This document shows, piece by piece, positions 35,004 to 58,073 of a stretch of DNA of 64,000 nt (position 1 is the first letter of the stretch; each line of letters opens with the position of its first letter). The stretch is taken from the NCBI GenBank assembly GCA_950295325.1, contig OX485805.1:43424758-43488757 (forward strand), written 5' to 3'. Both the position numbers and the translations under genes were made by a program. This stretch comes from Polytrichum commune. Taxonomy: Eukaryota; Streptophyta; Polytrichopsida; Polytrichales; Polytrichaceae. The notes under the pieces were generated by a model that saw only the letters and a program-made list of their open reading frames with translations, ran no database searches and was not told where the DNA came from.

Positions 35004-35513
35004 TATACCGATTGGCACTTCACACACGAAACTGAGAGCCCGTCACTAGTGCACTTCAAGCGTTCTCATTGGTGGAAATGGCGGAGCCGGTCCAAGTTCG
35101 CTTCACACTACGCTTGAGGGACCAACGGAGTTAGTATGTGAATGCAAGATGGATGCAAAGCCTACATGGATTCCTACATGGCATCGAATAGTTCATGTTT
35201 CATGGTCACTTGGACTGTTTTTCAAAAACCACCTCTTGGAGATAGGCCTAACACAAAGTTGGGAGACCATGGCACTTTGAACGCTCACAGACGTTGGTTT
35301 ATTCTATTTTATCATGCGTGAAGATCTGCATGAATAGAGGTTCATTGAAATAACACTTGGTTGAGGGCTTGGTCACATATGACTTCACACTACACTTGAG
35401 GGTCCGTGACCACACTACATGATTTAGGAGGTGTGTTGGGACGGCCTTTGGACACTTTTCTTTTGGGCTCTTGCAATTTCATGGTCACGGCTCTTGGCTT
35501 GAGTGTGAAGTCG
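35004..35513. mobile_element. ~500-bp TIR element, copy 2
   Basis: Left end GGCACTTCACACACGAAACT GAGAGCCCGT; right end on the other strand GGGCGACTTCACACTCAAGC CAAGAGCCGTGACC. The interior aligns along its length with copies at 18985 and 38012 (shared: CTTCACACTACGCTTGAGGG, ATGCAAGATGGATG, CATGGTCACTTGGACTGTTT). Confidence 0.75.
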
Positions 35514-38011
35514 CCCAGATACTTGATGGGTACCATAAGCCAAGAGACTCGTAGTATACACGAGTCATTCCATTTGTGTCATAACATCTTAATACAATAT
35601 GTTTATTAGAAGATAATTACATAAGTATAAAGATTCTTGGATGGTTATAAACCCAAATTGTATCATAAACTGAGGCATCCTCAAATCATCATACCATACC
35701 AAAAAATGTATTGTTCTTCTAAAAGAAGCATTGTTAGCAACATTGAAATAACTTTGTGACACGATGGCTATTGTTTCCAACATAACCTTACACTTCCACA
35801 TGACCAACATACAAGCTAAAGCCTATCATCTTTTAAATGTTTTGTGCAAGCCGATGATGTCAAAACACAAATGAAAACTACAAACAAAGGAAAAAAAAAT
35901 GACAATATTGTTTTTATATATCATTAGCACATTGTGAGTTGCCATTTTTTTTAATTACACATGTATATAACAACATTAACACAACAATATAGTCATGACA
36001 TTAAATATGTATGAACATAGTTTTTTAGTTTTTTTTTTTGAATAGTTAGCCGGTGTTGGTGACCTAACTTGGCACAGGGAATTAGCCCTAACATTCAAGT
36101 GGTTGAGACACATAGCATTACCCAACCCAAAAGGGTGAGGCTGTAGGCCCAAGAATTTATTTGGAATTGGGCCAAGCAACATTCCGAGAATATTCATGAA
36201 GAACACATAACCAACACCGATGTGTGTATGGAAACTATAACCGCACAATGTGCACATATTGGGTCATGTGCCAAATACGACCCACTAATTATTTGCAATA
36301 CTAAGGAGGATGAGTTTCCATGCAGGTTGTTTGCCCACTAGATTCTAGACAAATAGTGGGCTGGAGGTGTTCGCACGTAGATAAGCACAAACCACCAACC
36401 AACCACAGTCTGGTGGCCTACTAACGTAGAATGTGGAGGACCGTGGACACAAACTGCTACACCTCCATGCACCCACTATAGTCAAACCACCAAGTCAAAC
36501 CACCTATTCCCGATTAGGAACTCATTAAGAATCTATCAAGTACCATAATTCCAATCGGGCTAGAACCAATAGTGCCATGACACATGTCTTTGCTTTAGGT
36601 GCTAAAGTGAGGAGCAATGAGCGGATAAGATGAGCAGTTATGGACTATTTCTAGACACTAATAATATGTACATGCTAACTTCTGGCTGCATAAAGTCACA
36701 ATAATCTCAATTGAAGGAATACAAAATTATTGGAAAACTGCAGTCGTTTTGATTTCCATCTTCCTACTTGGGAAATTTTGCACTGCCTTATACTTCTCCA
36801 TATTTGGTGCATAAGGAATGTGGGTGTTAAGTGATTCATTTTTTCATGTTCTCCAACTTCTACCGATTAGATTTACACAAAAAACTTGTCATTAGCAAAT
36901 CTACAATGAAACATTTGCAAAAACCGGATTGAAAATCAGACCTCCCCCTAATTTAGTTATGGTTTATTGGAAGTGCAAGTTTGTTGATATGTCAATTGGA
37001 TTCATAGGCCCTCCCAACTGTGTTCACTATGGAGTGTAGAGTAGTTATTAATATTTGAAGACATAGTCCAATCTCTTTTTAACATGAGTATATTTATTGA
37101 GGAGCACGCATAAACACATTATGATGTTTGCTCTTCAATCCTCACCTAACCACATATGAATCAAATATAGGGGGTTGATTTAAAAAAAACCACTTAAGAC
37201 CCACCTATCTTGATTTTTTAAGTGATCAGTTATGGGTGCCTCTATACTAAAACATTTTTTAACCTACAAGTGCCGGTCACCATGGGATTGAAGATTGGTT
37301 TAGGAGGAGGAGGAGGAGGAGGTATCTATGAAATATGCATACTAAAATCAACACACAAATTTAGGTTTCATTTTAGAATGATAAAAACCCCTTCAAATGG
37401 TAAGTCACAACAATTTAAAATTCAATGCTAATGAGCATTTTGTAATGTTTTTGACTTCCGAGTTAATTACATTATTTATTGACACTTTCACTTCCGGAAT
37501 GAAATCCCAATCAATTGCTTCTTTACTAAGTGGAAGTACACACACACACACACACACACATATCATTTTGGACCTTGAGGGTGTAGTGCACTCAATATGA
37601 GGATTTTGAATAAGTGGCCTTCAAAAATGCAAGGGCAATGTTTTTTTCGAAGTCGGGTGGGGCGGGCAAAAGTTTTCAGTCGGGTGGGGTGGGCAAAAGT
37701 TTTTAGTCAGGTCCAAAAAATCTCGATTTTGATTTGGATGCTCATGCAAGCATGTGACAATGGTCGCTTTAGGCTTTGCACCCACTTCTTGTAGGTTGTG
37801 GAACACACACTTAGTGTGAGATGGTTGTCAATTTCAGATCATATTTGTCTCCATTCGGAGCCATATGAACAGGGGGACATTAAACCTCTCCCTACGAGCT
37901 TTGCGGGGGAGGTAGATATGGGTAGGGCTTGTTGTTGCCACTTTCTTCATGGTTATCGAAGCTCATATGAATATCTTGTTCATTATCAAAATGAAAATTC
38001 TACGAGTTAAG
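35514..38011. other. Intergenic repeat DNA
   Basis: No gene seen. From about 36700 to 38010 it belongs to a diverged dispersed repeat also present at 38515-38720, 54540-54900, 55840-56330 and, reversed, near 57440-57740 (landmarks: TNTGTTCACTATnnAGTnTnGAGTA, AGTCCAATCTCTT, CAAATATAGGTGCTTG). A (CA)n run is at 37538-37560, a (GGA)n run at 37302-37322, and a 27-bp unit GTCGGGTGGGGNGGGCAAAA is doubled at 37653-37706. Confidence 0.5.
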
Positions 38012-38512
38012 GCCACTTCACACACAAAACTGAGAGCCCGTGACCAACTACACTTCAAGCACTCTCATTAGTGGAAAAGGCGGAGCCGGTCCAAATTTGC
38101 TTCACACTACGCTTGAGGGACCAACGCAGTATGTGAATGCAAGATGGATGTAAAGTCTACATGGATTCTTACATGGCATCAAATGGATCACGTTTTATGG
38201 TCACTTGGACTATTTCCAAAAACCACCTCTTGGAGGTAGGCCTATCACAAAACCGGGAGACCATGCCACTCCGAACACTCAAAACCATTGATTTCTTTTA
38301 TTTTATCGTGTGTGAGGACCCGCATGAACAGAATTTCATCGAAATAGCATTTGGTTGAGGGCATGGTCACATATGACTTCACACTACACTTTAGGATCCA
38401 TGACCACACGACATGATGTTGGAGGTGTGTTGGATGGCCTTTGGACAATTTTCTTTTGGGCTCTCACAATCTCAGGGTCACGGCTCTTGGCTCGAGTGTG
38501 AAGTGGCCCTTA
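38012..38512. mobile_element. ~500-bp TIR element, copy 3 (nested)
   Basis: Left end GGCCACTTCACACACAAAAC TGAGAGCCCGTGACC; right end on the other strand GGGCCACTTCACACTCGAGC CAAGAGCCGTGACC. It interrupts the dispersed repeat described for 36.7-38.7 kb: the bases on its two sides (ATTCTACGAGTTAA and TTAATAAATGATCATATAGG) line up with the uninterrupted stretch ATTCTCATGCTCATTAAATG GTTGTATAGG at about 54708-54740. TTAA is present on both sides. Confidence 0.78.
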
Positions 38513-38961
38513 ATAAATGATCATATAGGTAACCCCAAATATGTTGACCACTACATCTAGAATGGTTAACACACTTTGAGCACGTAGTCCAATCTCTTGT
38601 CAATACATTTTGTGTTGGTGTTTGTTCTTGGATATGCACCCAACCATACACCACTCAAATCATAGGTGCTTGTTCAAGAGCCAAAGCCGAATTAGGCACA
38701 CCTACCTTAATTAGTGTGGAACAACTAAGAATATAAGTTATGACTTATCACATATTCGGTGGAGCCGCCGAACAACGAGCAATTAGTGTGGTTCGGACCA
38801 CCTTCTTCGGGCGGTCACCGGGCCTTCTTCTTCCCCTTCTTCCCCTTGCTTCTTGTTGTCGTCGCCTTTTGTTTTCTCTTCTCTTGTCATTGTTTGTGTG
38901 TGTTGTCTCGCCATAGCCAGGGCTTTCGCCATAGCCAAGGCTCCGAGTCGGAGCTGCCGCC

Positions 38962-47992
<9,031 letters not shown>

Positions 47993-50262
47993 TGAGATTC
48001 AATAGACCAATCACATGCCCAACAGCAAAGGTGCCCTTCTGTTACACACTGGGTTGTTGGAGACAATTTTTGCACCTGAGAAATTGCTCTTTGTTTGAGT
48101 TAAGCCCCTTCTACAGATTGTCAACAATTAAGAGTATTGTATACTCTTTTTAGGGAAATCTTCTTGAGGTACAAATGCATTTGCTCCTTGCTCTGCATTG
48201 GTAGTTACACCTTCTACGCTGTATGGCCTAGGATTGTGGGCTACAAGTCTACAGCTATAGGGTTAGTTAATTGCATGAAGTCTTGGATCCACATGTACTT
48301 TTGAGCCGATTTTTGCATAGTTTGATACTTCTGACTTGAAAAAGTATTGCATTCTTGTTTTTCCTGTGATTGCAACTTTATCTTGAAGATTGATGTGCAT
48401 GGTATAGTTTTAAATGCATGCTATCTGTCTTGTGGATTTTTTTTTTGCAATGGTTGCTTTGTGATTTATGTTGTGTATCACTTCAAAACTCATGACATTG
48501 CATAATTTGAGAAATTTGTTCACAGTTGATGTGCACAATCATGGTGAAATTGGTGTGTATTTTCTGTGGAAATTCCAAAAGAGCTCAAAGCTGGGTGACA
48601 GTTGCATGAAATTGATGCCTTACTCCTTGTCACAAATCAACAAGGGTCCTCCTTTGCAAGTAATTGTGATTTTGAAATTTCTTGAGCATTTTCTGTCTTT
48701 GACGAATCAAACAGATGCGTGGTTCAATTGAGTAGAATCTTCATATATACATTCATGTGGTCCAACCTTCGTCACTAGAATCGTTTCTGCTTGGTCAAGT
48801 CTTCCAATTAACAGTGACTTTTTTAGTTGACACAAGAAGAGGTACACTTGTTTCCATTTCTGTAGAGAACATGCTCCCTTAGATAATATTTACAAATTTG
48901 GCAGCTCCTTCGTAAGGAAATTATGTCGAGCAGGGCCTTGGGGTTCTTGCTCTTGTCTTTATGAATCAGCATTGGCTCCCATGGTGAGCACTTACGAACG
49001 ACTAATCATCATTTGTGCAAGGATAGATAAATATAGGTTATTTTGACATTTAGCTTGTTTGATCATGATGATTTGGTAAGTGTCTTGATCAATGTGGATA
49101 CCTTGAAAGCACTTTAGTTTCCTCATGTAGCTATTGACTTCATCTATCAACTAGACAAGGTTGACCAACCGGTGACTTGTACACGAGACTCTATTGGTAA
49201 TTGGACATCGAGACCGTAGCGGTAGTTGTTGATAAATGTTGGGATTTTTTGAATCAAGCCTCTACAAGTCATTACGTCCTAATACGAGTGTGTCCCTCTC
49301 TAAAGTACGAGTAGTTGGGAATCAAAATTTCTTATTGGATGCTAAGTCGAGACTCGAGAGATTAGCTTAAGTATCTAGGATGATGATCGCATCAAGAACT
49401 CGTGTTTCTCCTGGCAGCGGAAATCATATTGTTAGCTAAATCATCCCACGAAAGAATGAATTGATGTTCTCAATCTCTTCCGCATCGCACCGATCAGCTG
49501 TGCTCCTAAACGTAGAGTTAGCCCGAATGCCATTTGACGCCCTTCGAAAACGTTTTTTGGCCGTCGTGCCAATGTGATAGAATAGAGAATGCCGAGTTTG
49601 TAGACACAGTCCTAGAATGAAACGGTGTGTCGTAGTTCATCATCGGAGAACATGAAACTGCACGTATGAGGGGCCCAAACGTCACCAATTTTGCTTATGT
49701 TTCTTCATTTTCTTGGAGGCAGATTGGATGACTCGAATGAACAATTATTATTGGGTGCAAAACAGGCCGACAATCAACATACCAGTGCTCAGGTGAGGAG
49801 GGTGATTTGGATCAAAAAAATTCAATATACTTACAAATGTTATGATCTATTGGGAAAGAAGCCTCGTAGATGGGTAAAAGTTGGTTCTTGACCTAATCAA
49901 GAGAAGGAGATTTAGGTTTTCGCTGCGATTGTAGAAATTACTTCTTGCGTTGTTTTAAAGATCGAGATTCCAAAGTTGACAATCCTAATCCTTGCTTGTC
50001 CATTATATCCTGAAGTAGTAGTTGGGGCCTTTGCAACATCAAAATAATACTGGAAGTTTGTCAAAAAAGTGAGCGTGATAATGGAGGCCGGCCAAAAGTA
50101 GGAATTGTAAACCCTCAATTGCCTCAATCTCCATACATGAAGAAAGCGTGTGTAACAAAATGTGTGATGTGCAAGTGATCAAACAGAGGAAGAGAATACA
50201 AAAACGGAGTTGAAGGTCAAGGTTAGAATCCTCACCTGGGCTAGTCGAACGTTTGTTTTTCT
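47993..50262. other. Intergenic DNA between convergent FUM1 and the RRM gene
   Basis: The first few hundred bases are probably fumarase 3' untranslated DNA, and 49.9-50.26 kb is probably that of the minus-strand RRM gene. I see no gene in between; short open frames (48468-48731, 49691-49891) have no motif. Confidence 0.5.
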
Positions 50263-52864
50263 TTAGCGACGACCACCACCACCTCCTCCCCCTCGAGGAC
50301 GGTAATCATCTCCACGCTCACGGCCCCCTCTTAACGAATCATCTCGTGCTGGACCTCGGGGTCCCGGGTGTCGTGCAAATGTAAGCCGAAGAACATATGA
50401 CTCGTGATCAGTCTCATCGAATTTGTAGCCTAGAGAATTTAAGAGTGTGAGAAGTCAATGTGGGTAGGAATCTTATGTTGAGAAGAACAAGTTGAATGGA
50501 TGTTGACCTTATGAATTCAGAAAGAAAGATATTAGTATATAAGTGGATCAATGCTATTCAGTGGTGGGGGAGATTTTTGGGCATAATCGTTTACATGTTG
50601 ACATCTTTTGGTTTTTCTTTATCGATATTAGGTATATTCCACAGATTCTTCTAAAGTGATCGGTAATTCTCCTGAAGTCTGGAACTTCAACCGGTTACTT
50701 CTCAAACTCAACCAGTTTATCTGTAACTAACTGCCGGGTTCTCCCCGATCATTGATGCTATTAGCGTGTCACAATGATCGATAAAGCGAGAATATATCAC
50801 TACAAAATTGACACTGATCATTGAAGAGTTTCAAGTTTGTAACCAAAATGATGTGCGCACAATAATGACAAAAGATAGATGAGACTAGATTGCTGTATGT
50901 TTCGGTCACCTTGTAATGCTTCCAGTGTTGTTGCTGCACATCTTGCATCTGCAAACTCGACAAAGCATAATACCACCTTTCCACCATCCACCTATAACAT
51001 TTTGTGGGTGAGACTTGGAACAAGAAGTTGAACAATTTTTTTTTTAACTAATCAAGGGGTATCTTGAAGTTGTTATGCATCAATTGTCATGATCAATTTC
51101 TAAGGAAGTGCTCATGTTTCATATGTAGTAAGTAATATCTATTGAAAACAAATAACAAACTCTTGTTGCAACCATAAAACACAAGGAGGTGTTCATTGTA
51201 AAACTCACACGCTTTGCATCTTTATGCACCAAACGAACTTCCTTGAAACCTATGAATGGGCGGAAGATATCTTTGATATTGGAATAAAGAACAACAAATG
51301 TACTAAGAAAATTTGATGACAAATTCAATTGCAAAAATGATATTGGACAACATTTATATGCATGCAAGATTGCAACAATTGATGCTCTTTGAAGTAAGAC
51401 TCTCCATGTTGTATGACGGTTGTTTGTACTTCTGTGACCGACATCGACATTTGTCCAGTTAAATGAATGTTATCAAGTTGGTATAAGTATAAATGCATGT
51501 GTCCATGACATTCGATGAAAGATACGTGCAGCTTCTCTTCGAGAACAATCTTGAGGAAGTCCATCCACAAACAAGGTAGAGGACGCATCGGGAGGAAGAA
51601 CTTCAAGGGGTCCGCGCATAACATCAGGCTCTGGAGCACCACCATTTAGATTAAGTCCTGCATGCCGACCCCCTATCCCAACATCTAGCGGTCCCATGCG
51701 TCCTCCCATCAAGGAAACATCTTCGGGTAGACGTCCTAATGAGAGGGGCCCAAGACCCCCTCCACCATTGATTTGACCCAAACCAGGGCCCATTCCAAGA
51801 TCATTGTCGTTCAAGCCTCCACCATATGACAACTGCATAATCAATAAACCTTAACATAACTTTCTTTTGCAACATTCAAATACACAAAAGTCCAAACAAC
51901 AAACATTCTACATTTTTGGGGGGTGGAAATCTTGACACACCTCAACCATTACCCAAAGTACACTTAATCTATGTAATCAAAATATAGGCTATCTTTTCTA
52001 CATTTTTTTAATGATTGACATGGCAATGTAAGAAACTCTTACAATATCTCCACCTCCACTGAGAACATCGCCATCTCTCCATCCAGCACGTACAACACGC
52101 TCATCATATACTCGGTCTCGAGTGTAACCAACTTCACGGTCTCCTCTACCGTCAACATAAGTTGCTCTTGGAGCTACGTCTTCTATGTCACATTGGAAAC
52201 AAATAAACAAACAAGAAAATCTCAATTATGTATCCAATCCTATGCATGTTTGCTTTCTATAGTTGAGCAATGTGAAATTCTTTCAAACATATCTAAAATT
52301 GTAATATAGTCACATGTCCATGAACATAATGCGAAGAAAAAAACAACTATCTTTTTTTAAATGCAAATCAACGCTATCATTCTTCAAAACCTAACATGAA
52401 ACCTACAATTGACATATCTAAAAATCAACTATCAACTATCTACCATCCAATAAGATATCATTGTCAACCATAATTGTTGATGCTTTAAGCAAAAAAATAC
52501 CATTCAAAAATTTGCACTTTACGTAGCAATATAACATTTGACAAGGGTAATTGTAACATGGACAAAGCCACAGTGTGGTTGATGCTCAAATTGGAAATAT
52601 AAGGTTCAAAAGAATACCTTCACATGTCCAACTTTCATTAAGAAATAATGATTAATGTTCAACAAACAATCATGTTGAGATATTTGCAAGATTGACAAAA
52701 AAAATTGATGTATTGTTTTATTTAAAAATACGAGAGACATTTTGTGGCACTGGTGAGAAAGACCACACACCGTAATCTCGACGAGAACGCTTTGTGGGAG
52801 TGGATCCTGCACGACGCCCATCTGTTGTAGCATTGTAACGCCAATTGCCCCCATAATCTCCCAT
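50263..52864 (-). CDS. RNA-binding protein with one RRM and RGG tail
   Basis: Six exons, 52864-52771, 52182-52043, 51832-51526, 51270-51209, 50991-50910 and 50429-50263; phases agree throughout and give 283 residues. The N-terminus (MGDYGGNWRYN) and a Gly/Arg/Asp-rich spacer with few conserved residues are followed by a single RRM at about 160-245: STLFVDGLPQDCSRREAAHI (RNP2 LFVDGL, with the junction at AAH|I), FRPFIGFKEVRLVHKDAKR, and VLCFVEFADARCAATTLEAL (RNP1-like). The C-terminus has ARHPGPRGPARDD and ends in a poly-Gly/Arg tail (GGGGGGGRR). LPPDASSTLFV-GLP followed by HIFRPF-G-KEVRLV is typical of a plant nuclear RRM family (Arabidopsis members annotated only as RRM family proteins), probably acting in pre-mRNA processing. 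The RRM is cut by three introns. Confidence 0.9.
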
Positions 52865-55800
52865 GACTAGGCCTAACCTTGCCCGCCACAACCCCTCTGG
52901 CTCCAATATTTTCCCTATCTTTTAAAACGTCCTTGTCGTAACAAAAATTATAACTTGCAGACACTTTCTATTTGCTTACCTTCATTTGATTTGTGCCTCT
53001 TACCCCAATGTTTGTCGTGTGTTGTTTTCTTGGAAAGTTGGTCTAAATATACGTTACTCACATCAACTCACATAAGTGATGCAACTTGCACCTCCTAATT
53101 CATTCAAAGCCCTACTAAACCTCGTGCTTACTCTGAAGCTTGAGAATCCCCCCCTAAAAGAAAAATTGATCAATGCAATAAAATTAACTTGTTATTCTTC
53201 AAACTTTCCCACACCACTGCCGTGTTCCTAAATGCAATCCCTAAGCTGCCGAAAAAAAAAACTTATGTTCATCAAATTTACTTTGACAATGACCTTTTAC
53301 ACCAAATTGACACATTTGGAACATACATTTATGTGTGTAGGGGCAAGGCTCACATAGAGCTCTCAACCACAAGCTTAATTTTGCAAAGTTCTTGGAATGA
53401 ACTATTGTATGAGAAATGTTTTGAGAATGTGGTGATAGGAACATGCGTTGGGGATGAGTAGTGAAGGTGGTTTGGTTTTCCGTTCTCTCAATGTCAAGAG
53501 GTGGTTGGTGGAGTGGTTTGGTTTGTTTTGTAACTTCCTCGTGGAATGAAGAAGTAAAGGCATGGGGTTCTCACTTGCATTTCTTTCCCATTTGGTTGAT
53601 TGGTTGGTAGGTAGGTACTTCATGCTGACTACGACACTCCATCATCACATGTGCTTAACCACTAAGTTACAAGGTTTTCCATTTTCTGAGCTCATGTCTT
53701 AGTGGACCTGTCTTTATTTGGGGTATTTCTTTTCATTCTAAGTTCATGATGTAATTCTACATAAAATTGGGTCCACTTCAAAACAACCTATGCCATGTCC
53801 ATATAATTTAGAAACTCAATTTTCTTTGTTGACCTTCAATACATGGAAGATATTGAAATTCTTGACATTACATATTTTATGGGGGTCAATTCCAAGCATG
53901 TGATGCAACTAACCTTTATGCCAATTAAACTAAAGAATTTCAATATACGCTTTTGACCAATTTGAAAAAGAAGATACATCTAATGCAACAATGCTTGTAT
54001 AAAATGTATTGATGTAGTTCACAATTTATCCTTCCCAACTTTGCTTTGTAGGCAAACTCCAAGTTATGTCTTCAAAACATACTTTATGGGAGCTTTGAAG
54101 TTAAACCATTGAAGGCATGATCACCTTCCTAGTGTTTGGTTTCCGTTGCATTCTATCACTATGGTCTGCCCAAACATAGTGGAGATATCCATATGAACCA
54201 CATATTCCCAATGCATATTGTATCCATGGCACTCAATAAGTATTGGCCGAAAATGTAGAGCTGAACATTCTCAAGATATTGAACAACATATATCCACAAG
54301 GTAGTCATTCTCGCAAGATATACGTGGAGAATGGCTACGGGTTCAATTTGTGTTTGGTGATCATCTCATACCATTCATGAAAGATGTGAGCTAATCCAAG
54401 AAACTTATGTTAGTTTGCTTTAGAAAACTTGAAGGCATGTTATGCTAGGCACAACCTCCGACACCACACCCACCTAATTTCAAGGTGTTGGAATGATTGT
54501 AGTCCCAGATAATAATAATTTCAACACCCAGTGGTGTTGAAACCACCTCCACATACAATATAAGGTAGATGGGTCTTAAATGGTTACTTTTTCTAGCAAA
54601 CCCACTTCTCCTAAGATATGAAGCATGTGTTTAGTACATGATGGTAGCAAATCCAAAGTGCGGCCATAGCTACTTTCCTCATAAACTTCAAAGCTATCAA
54701 AGTGAATATTCTCATGCTCATTAAATGGTTGTATAGGTTTCCCCAATTATGTTGACTATTGAATCTAGAATGATTGTCATATTTTAAACACACGATCTAG
54801 TTTCTTTAAACACATGTTTATATCGTATATGTTCATTGAGCCACACCTAATCATATGTCACTCAAATATAGGTGTATGTGGAAGACAAGTGATTGCATTA
54901 GGCATGTCTACCTTAAGATGTGTGGCCTTATTGTGGGCACCTCTCCAAGGGTTTATTTATTTTGTTGGTTGGATCGGGAATCGTCTCATCCAATTGGTAA
55001 TTCTTAGTCATAGAGATTGTCATTTCAAGATTTAAAAGCGGGGTTGAGCTGCAAACAATATAAGAGGTCAAAGTTTGGAAAATTATCATGTCTAGATGAT
55101 CACATACATTGGGCCTCTAAATTGTGTTAAATTTTTATTCGCAGGTTATGGCATTGCAAAATCCAATGCAATTTGAAAGTGGATACCACACATTTTCCAT
55201 GGATAGAAATAAAATTTCAAATTTTAAAAAATCAACAACTTTATGAAATCAAAATGCATAAAGGTGGTGTCAAAAAGGCTACTTCCCCTAGTGTAACTCA
55301 CTAAGTTGCAAACTAAGAACAAAAACAATTTTCTTATACAAATTGCATGCCTCTAAACTATTCATGTTAAAAACTTGACCTCCTATAGATTTGTGGTTGA
55401 TTCATCTCAAACAAGTTTGTCTAGAAATGAGGAAGCATAACTCAAGAGGTTTTGATAGAACTTGGGGTACCCAAGAGTAGATTTGTATAAGGGACGGGTT
55501 CTTATAATTGGAGTGGTGAAACTTGTGAAATTTTATGTGATAAAAAATAATCATCCAAAAAAGAGAATGTAATATAATATATCCTTTCAAACCAAGAAGT
55601 CTAAGTTCTTAATCAATCTATGACTTGAAAAAAGTTTCAAAACCTAAAAGTTGAGAATGGTTTACGTCCCAGACATCAAATCATAAAACTTGCATTGCAA
55701 AATTGACAAGTATTTCATTTTTTTTCTACCCCTCCATGTATTCTTGAACATTTTATTAATGTGTTTGATACCATGATCCGTCATGTATCAAATATCAAAT

Positions 55801-58073
55801 ATTCTTTTAGTACTTGTACACATTAATTATATGTTAAAAAGATGCCCAAGGTAGATGTGGCTAACTTGGTGTATGATCTTAAATGGGCACTTGAGGCATG
55901 TGGGTGTTATTTAGTTCGTTTTTTATGTTCTCCAACTTCTATCAATCAAAATTAGCACAACAACACTTTTGTTGCATTAGGAAATGAATTTTGAATCATC
56001 AACACGTATCATATTAAAAATCTTACCTCTCCTGGTATAGTTATGGTTATCATAAACGTATGTTTGTTGATTCCTTAACTACATGCGTAAGTGCTCCCAA
56101 TTGTGTTCACTATCAAGTCTGGAGTAACTAATCAAACATGAAGACTTAGTCTAATCTATTTTACACAAGTGCCTTTTGGTGGTTGTTCTTTGATCCTTGT
56201 TGAACCACATACTGATCAAATATAGGTGCTTGATATAGAAAAGTAACAAAATAACACTTGCATACCTATACATATGAGTGGTGTGTGGCTAAGTGTGAAT
56301 CTAAGAATGAACACCAAAATGACACGTGTTGAATAGAGACTAAACAAGGTCTTCAAAATTTGTTAACCATTCTAGACACATTTCGGAGGCTTCCAACATT
56401 TATTGGGAGATAGTCAATCCTCTTCTAGACAAAACAACAACAATCTATCACCTTCATTGTACAAGTGTTTGTGATTGCCTTGGGATCATAAAACAATTAA
56501 TGTCGATTTTTTGGAGCAGAGATATGTGGAAATAGTGATGGGTTGCTTGAATGATAGGTTTTTTGACATCCAAATAGTCAAATGCATGTAAGTTGTTTAG
56601 TCCAGATGTCTAGGTCTTTATGTGTGAAAATAATAAGAAATAAATGATGTTGTGCCCCAAATGTGCACATTTTTTTACTCTTAATTCTTACCAATTGCAT
56701 ACCTTAGGGCTTCAATTAAGCCAAGCACTAATACACTATTGGAAAGCTTATGGGATTTACAAACAAACACAACTTCTAGATAATGGTACAACCACATTTT
56801 GATTTTTTTTCACAAGCCTCCCATTGTAGACAACTGACATTAATTATCATGTGCCCAATTAAGAATAGCGACCACATTAAAGCTCACATAAGGTATGTGA
56901 CCATATTGTGGACCCTAAATATAATTCTAACTGTTAGATCAAATTAAGTGTTGCCTCATCCGGCTACCAATAGAGAATCATGCAAATTGTCATCTCAAAT
57001 TTGAGAACTGGAGGTGAGATGCGAAAGTAAAGGTAAACATACCTAAATTAATCCCTTATCTTAATCATGCACCTATATTTGAATGGCACGTGGTTTTCTC
57101 GGGGGGTTCACTCCCTCTTATATTTTGCATACACGTGCGTTCGGGACCTATTTATTGGGGGGCTATTTACCTTGCAGAAAAGATTATAAGGTATGGTATT
57201 TTTCAAAATAAAGGTGTGATGGTATTTTACATGTAATCCTTTTTCACTATTTATATGTGATTGTATTTTACATGTTATCCTTTTTTACTATTAAAAAAAC
57301 CCCTATATTATATGTAAGTTTTTTATAAAATTTTATCTACAATGAATATATTAGACCTTATTTTTTATCGCATGTTGTTCTACGATTTTTGCCAATGAAC
57401 CCCCCGAGGTGGTTTTGTGTGACTTTAAGAAAAATATACCAAAAAGATACATGTTTGAAAGAGATTGGACTGCGTGCTCAAATTACTATAACTATTCTAG
57501 GCTTAATAGTCAACATAATTGACAAGACCTATATGACCTATATGACCATTTAATGTGCACGAGATTCTTCACATTGATAATGAAAAAGGTATTCATGTGA
57601 GCTCTAAAAAAAAATCACGAAGAAAGTGGCTACGGCCTCAATTTCGATTTGCTAAGCATCTCGTACTAATTGAATGTTTCATATCCTAGGAGAAGTGGGC
57701 TAAGTTAGTGGGAAAGAGTGACCATTTAAGACCCATCCATCTACCTTAAAACATTTGGTTGCCGAGATTGCAGCAAACTTGATTAGGGTTTAGATGAAGC
57801 CCAACACTCTGTGTGAACGCCGTGGGACAAAAAGGTTGAGACGCAGATGGTGGTAGCCTACTTACCGACCGCTTCATCCAATCCCCTGCACCGAAGCTAT
57901 CAATCCAGTTATCCATCCCATCGCCCTTTCCCCCCCCCCCCCGGATCGCCATAGCTAAGTAGTATGGCTTTGTTTTTTGTCAAATTTCTGCTCCTACTCT
58001 CTCTTGGAACATGAGTTCCATCTTCATGCTTTCCAAGCGCCATGGCCATGAATTAGGGTTTTAGGTTGTGCAG
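52865..58073. other. Gene-free repeat DNA
   Basis: No gene seen in over 5 kb. Diverged copies of the dispersed repeat described at 36.7-38.7 kb lie at about 54540-54900, 55840-56330 and, reversed, 57440-57740. A poly(C) run is at about 57929-57942. The last few hundred bases probably belong to the promoter of the PPR gene. Confidence 0.5.

Noticed and set aside
49691..49891. 66-residue open frame after the fumarase gene
   Set aside because: Starts in AT-rich DNA with no motif, no homologous family recognised and no splice partners; likely untranslated or intergenic sequence.
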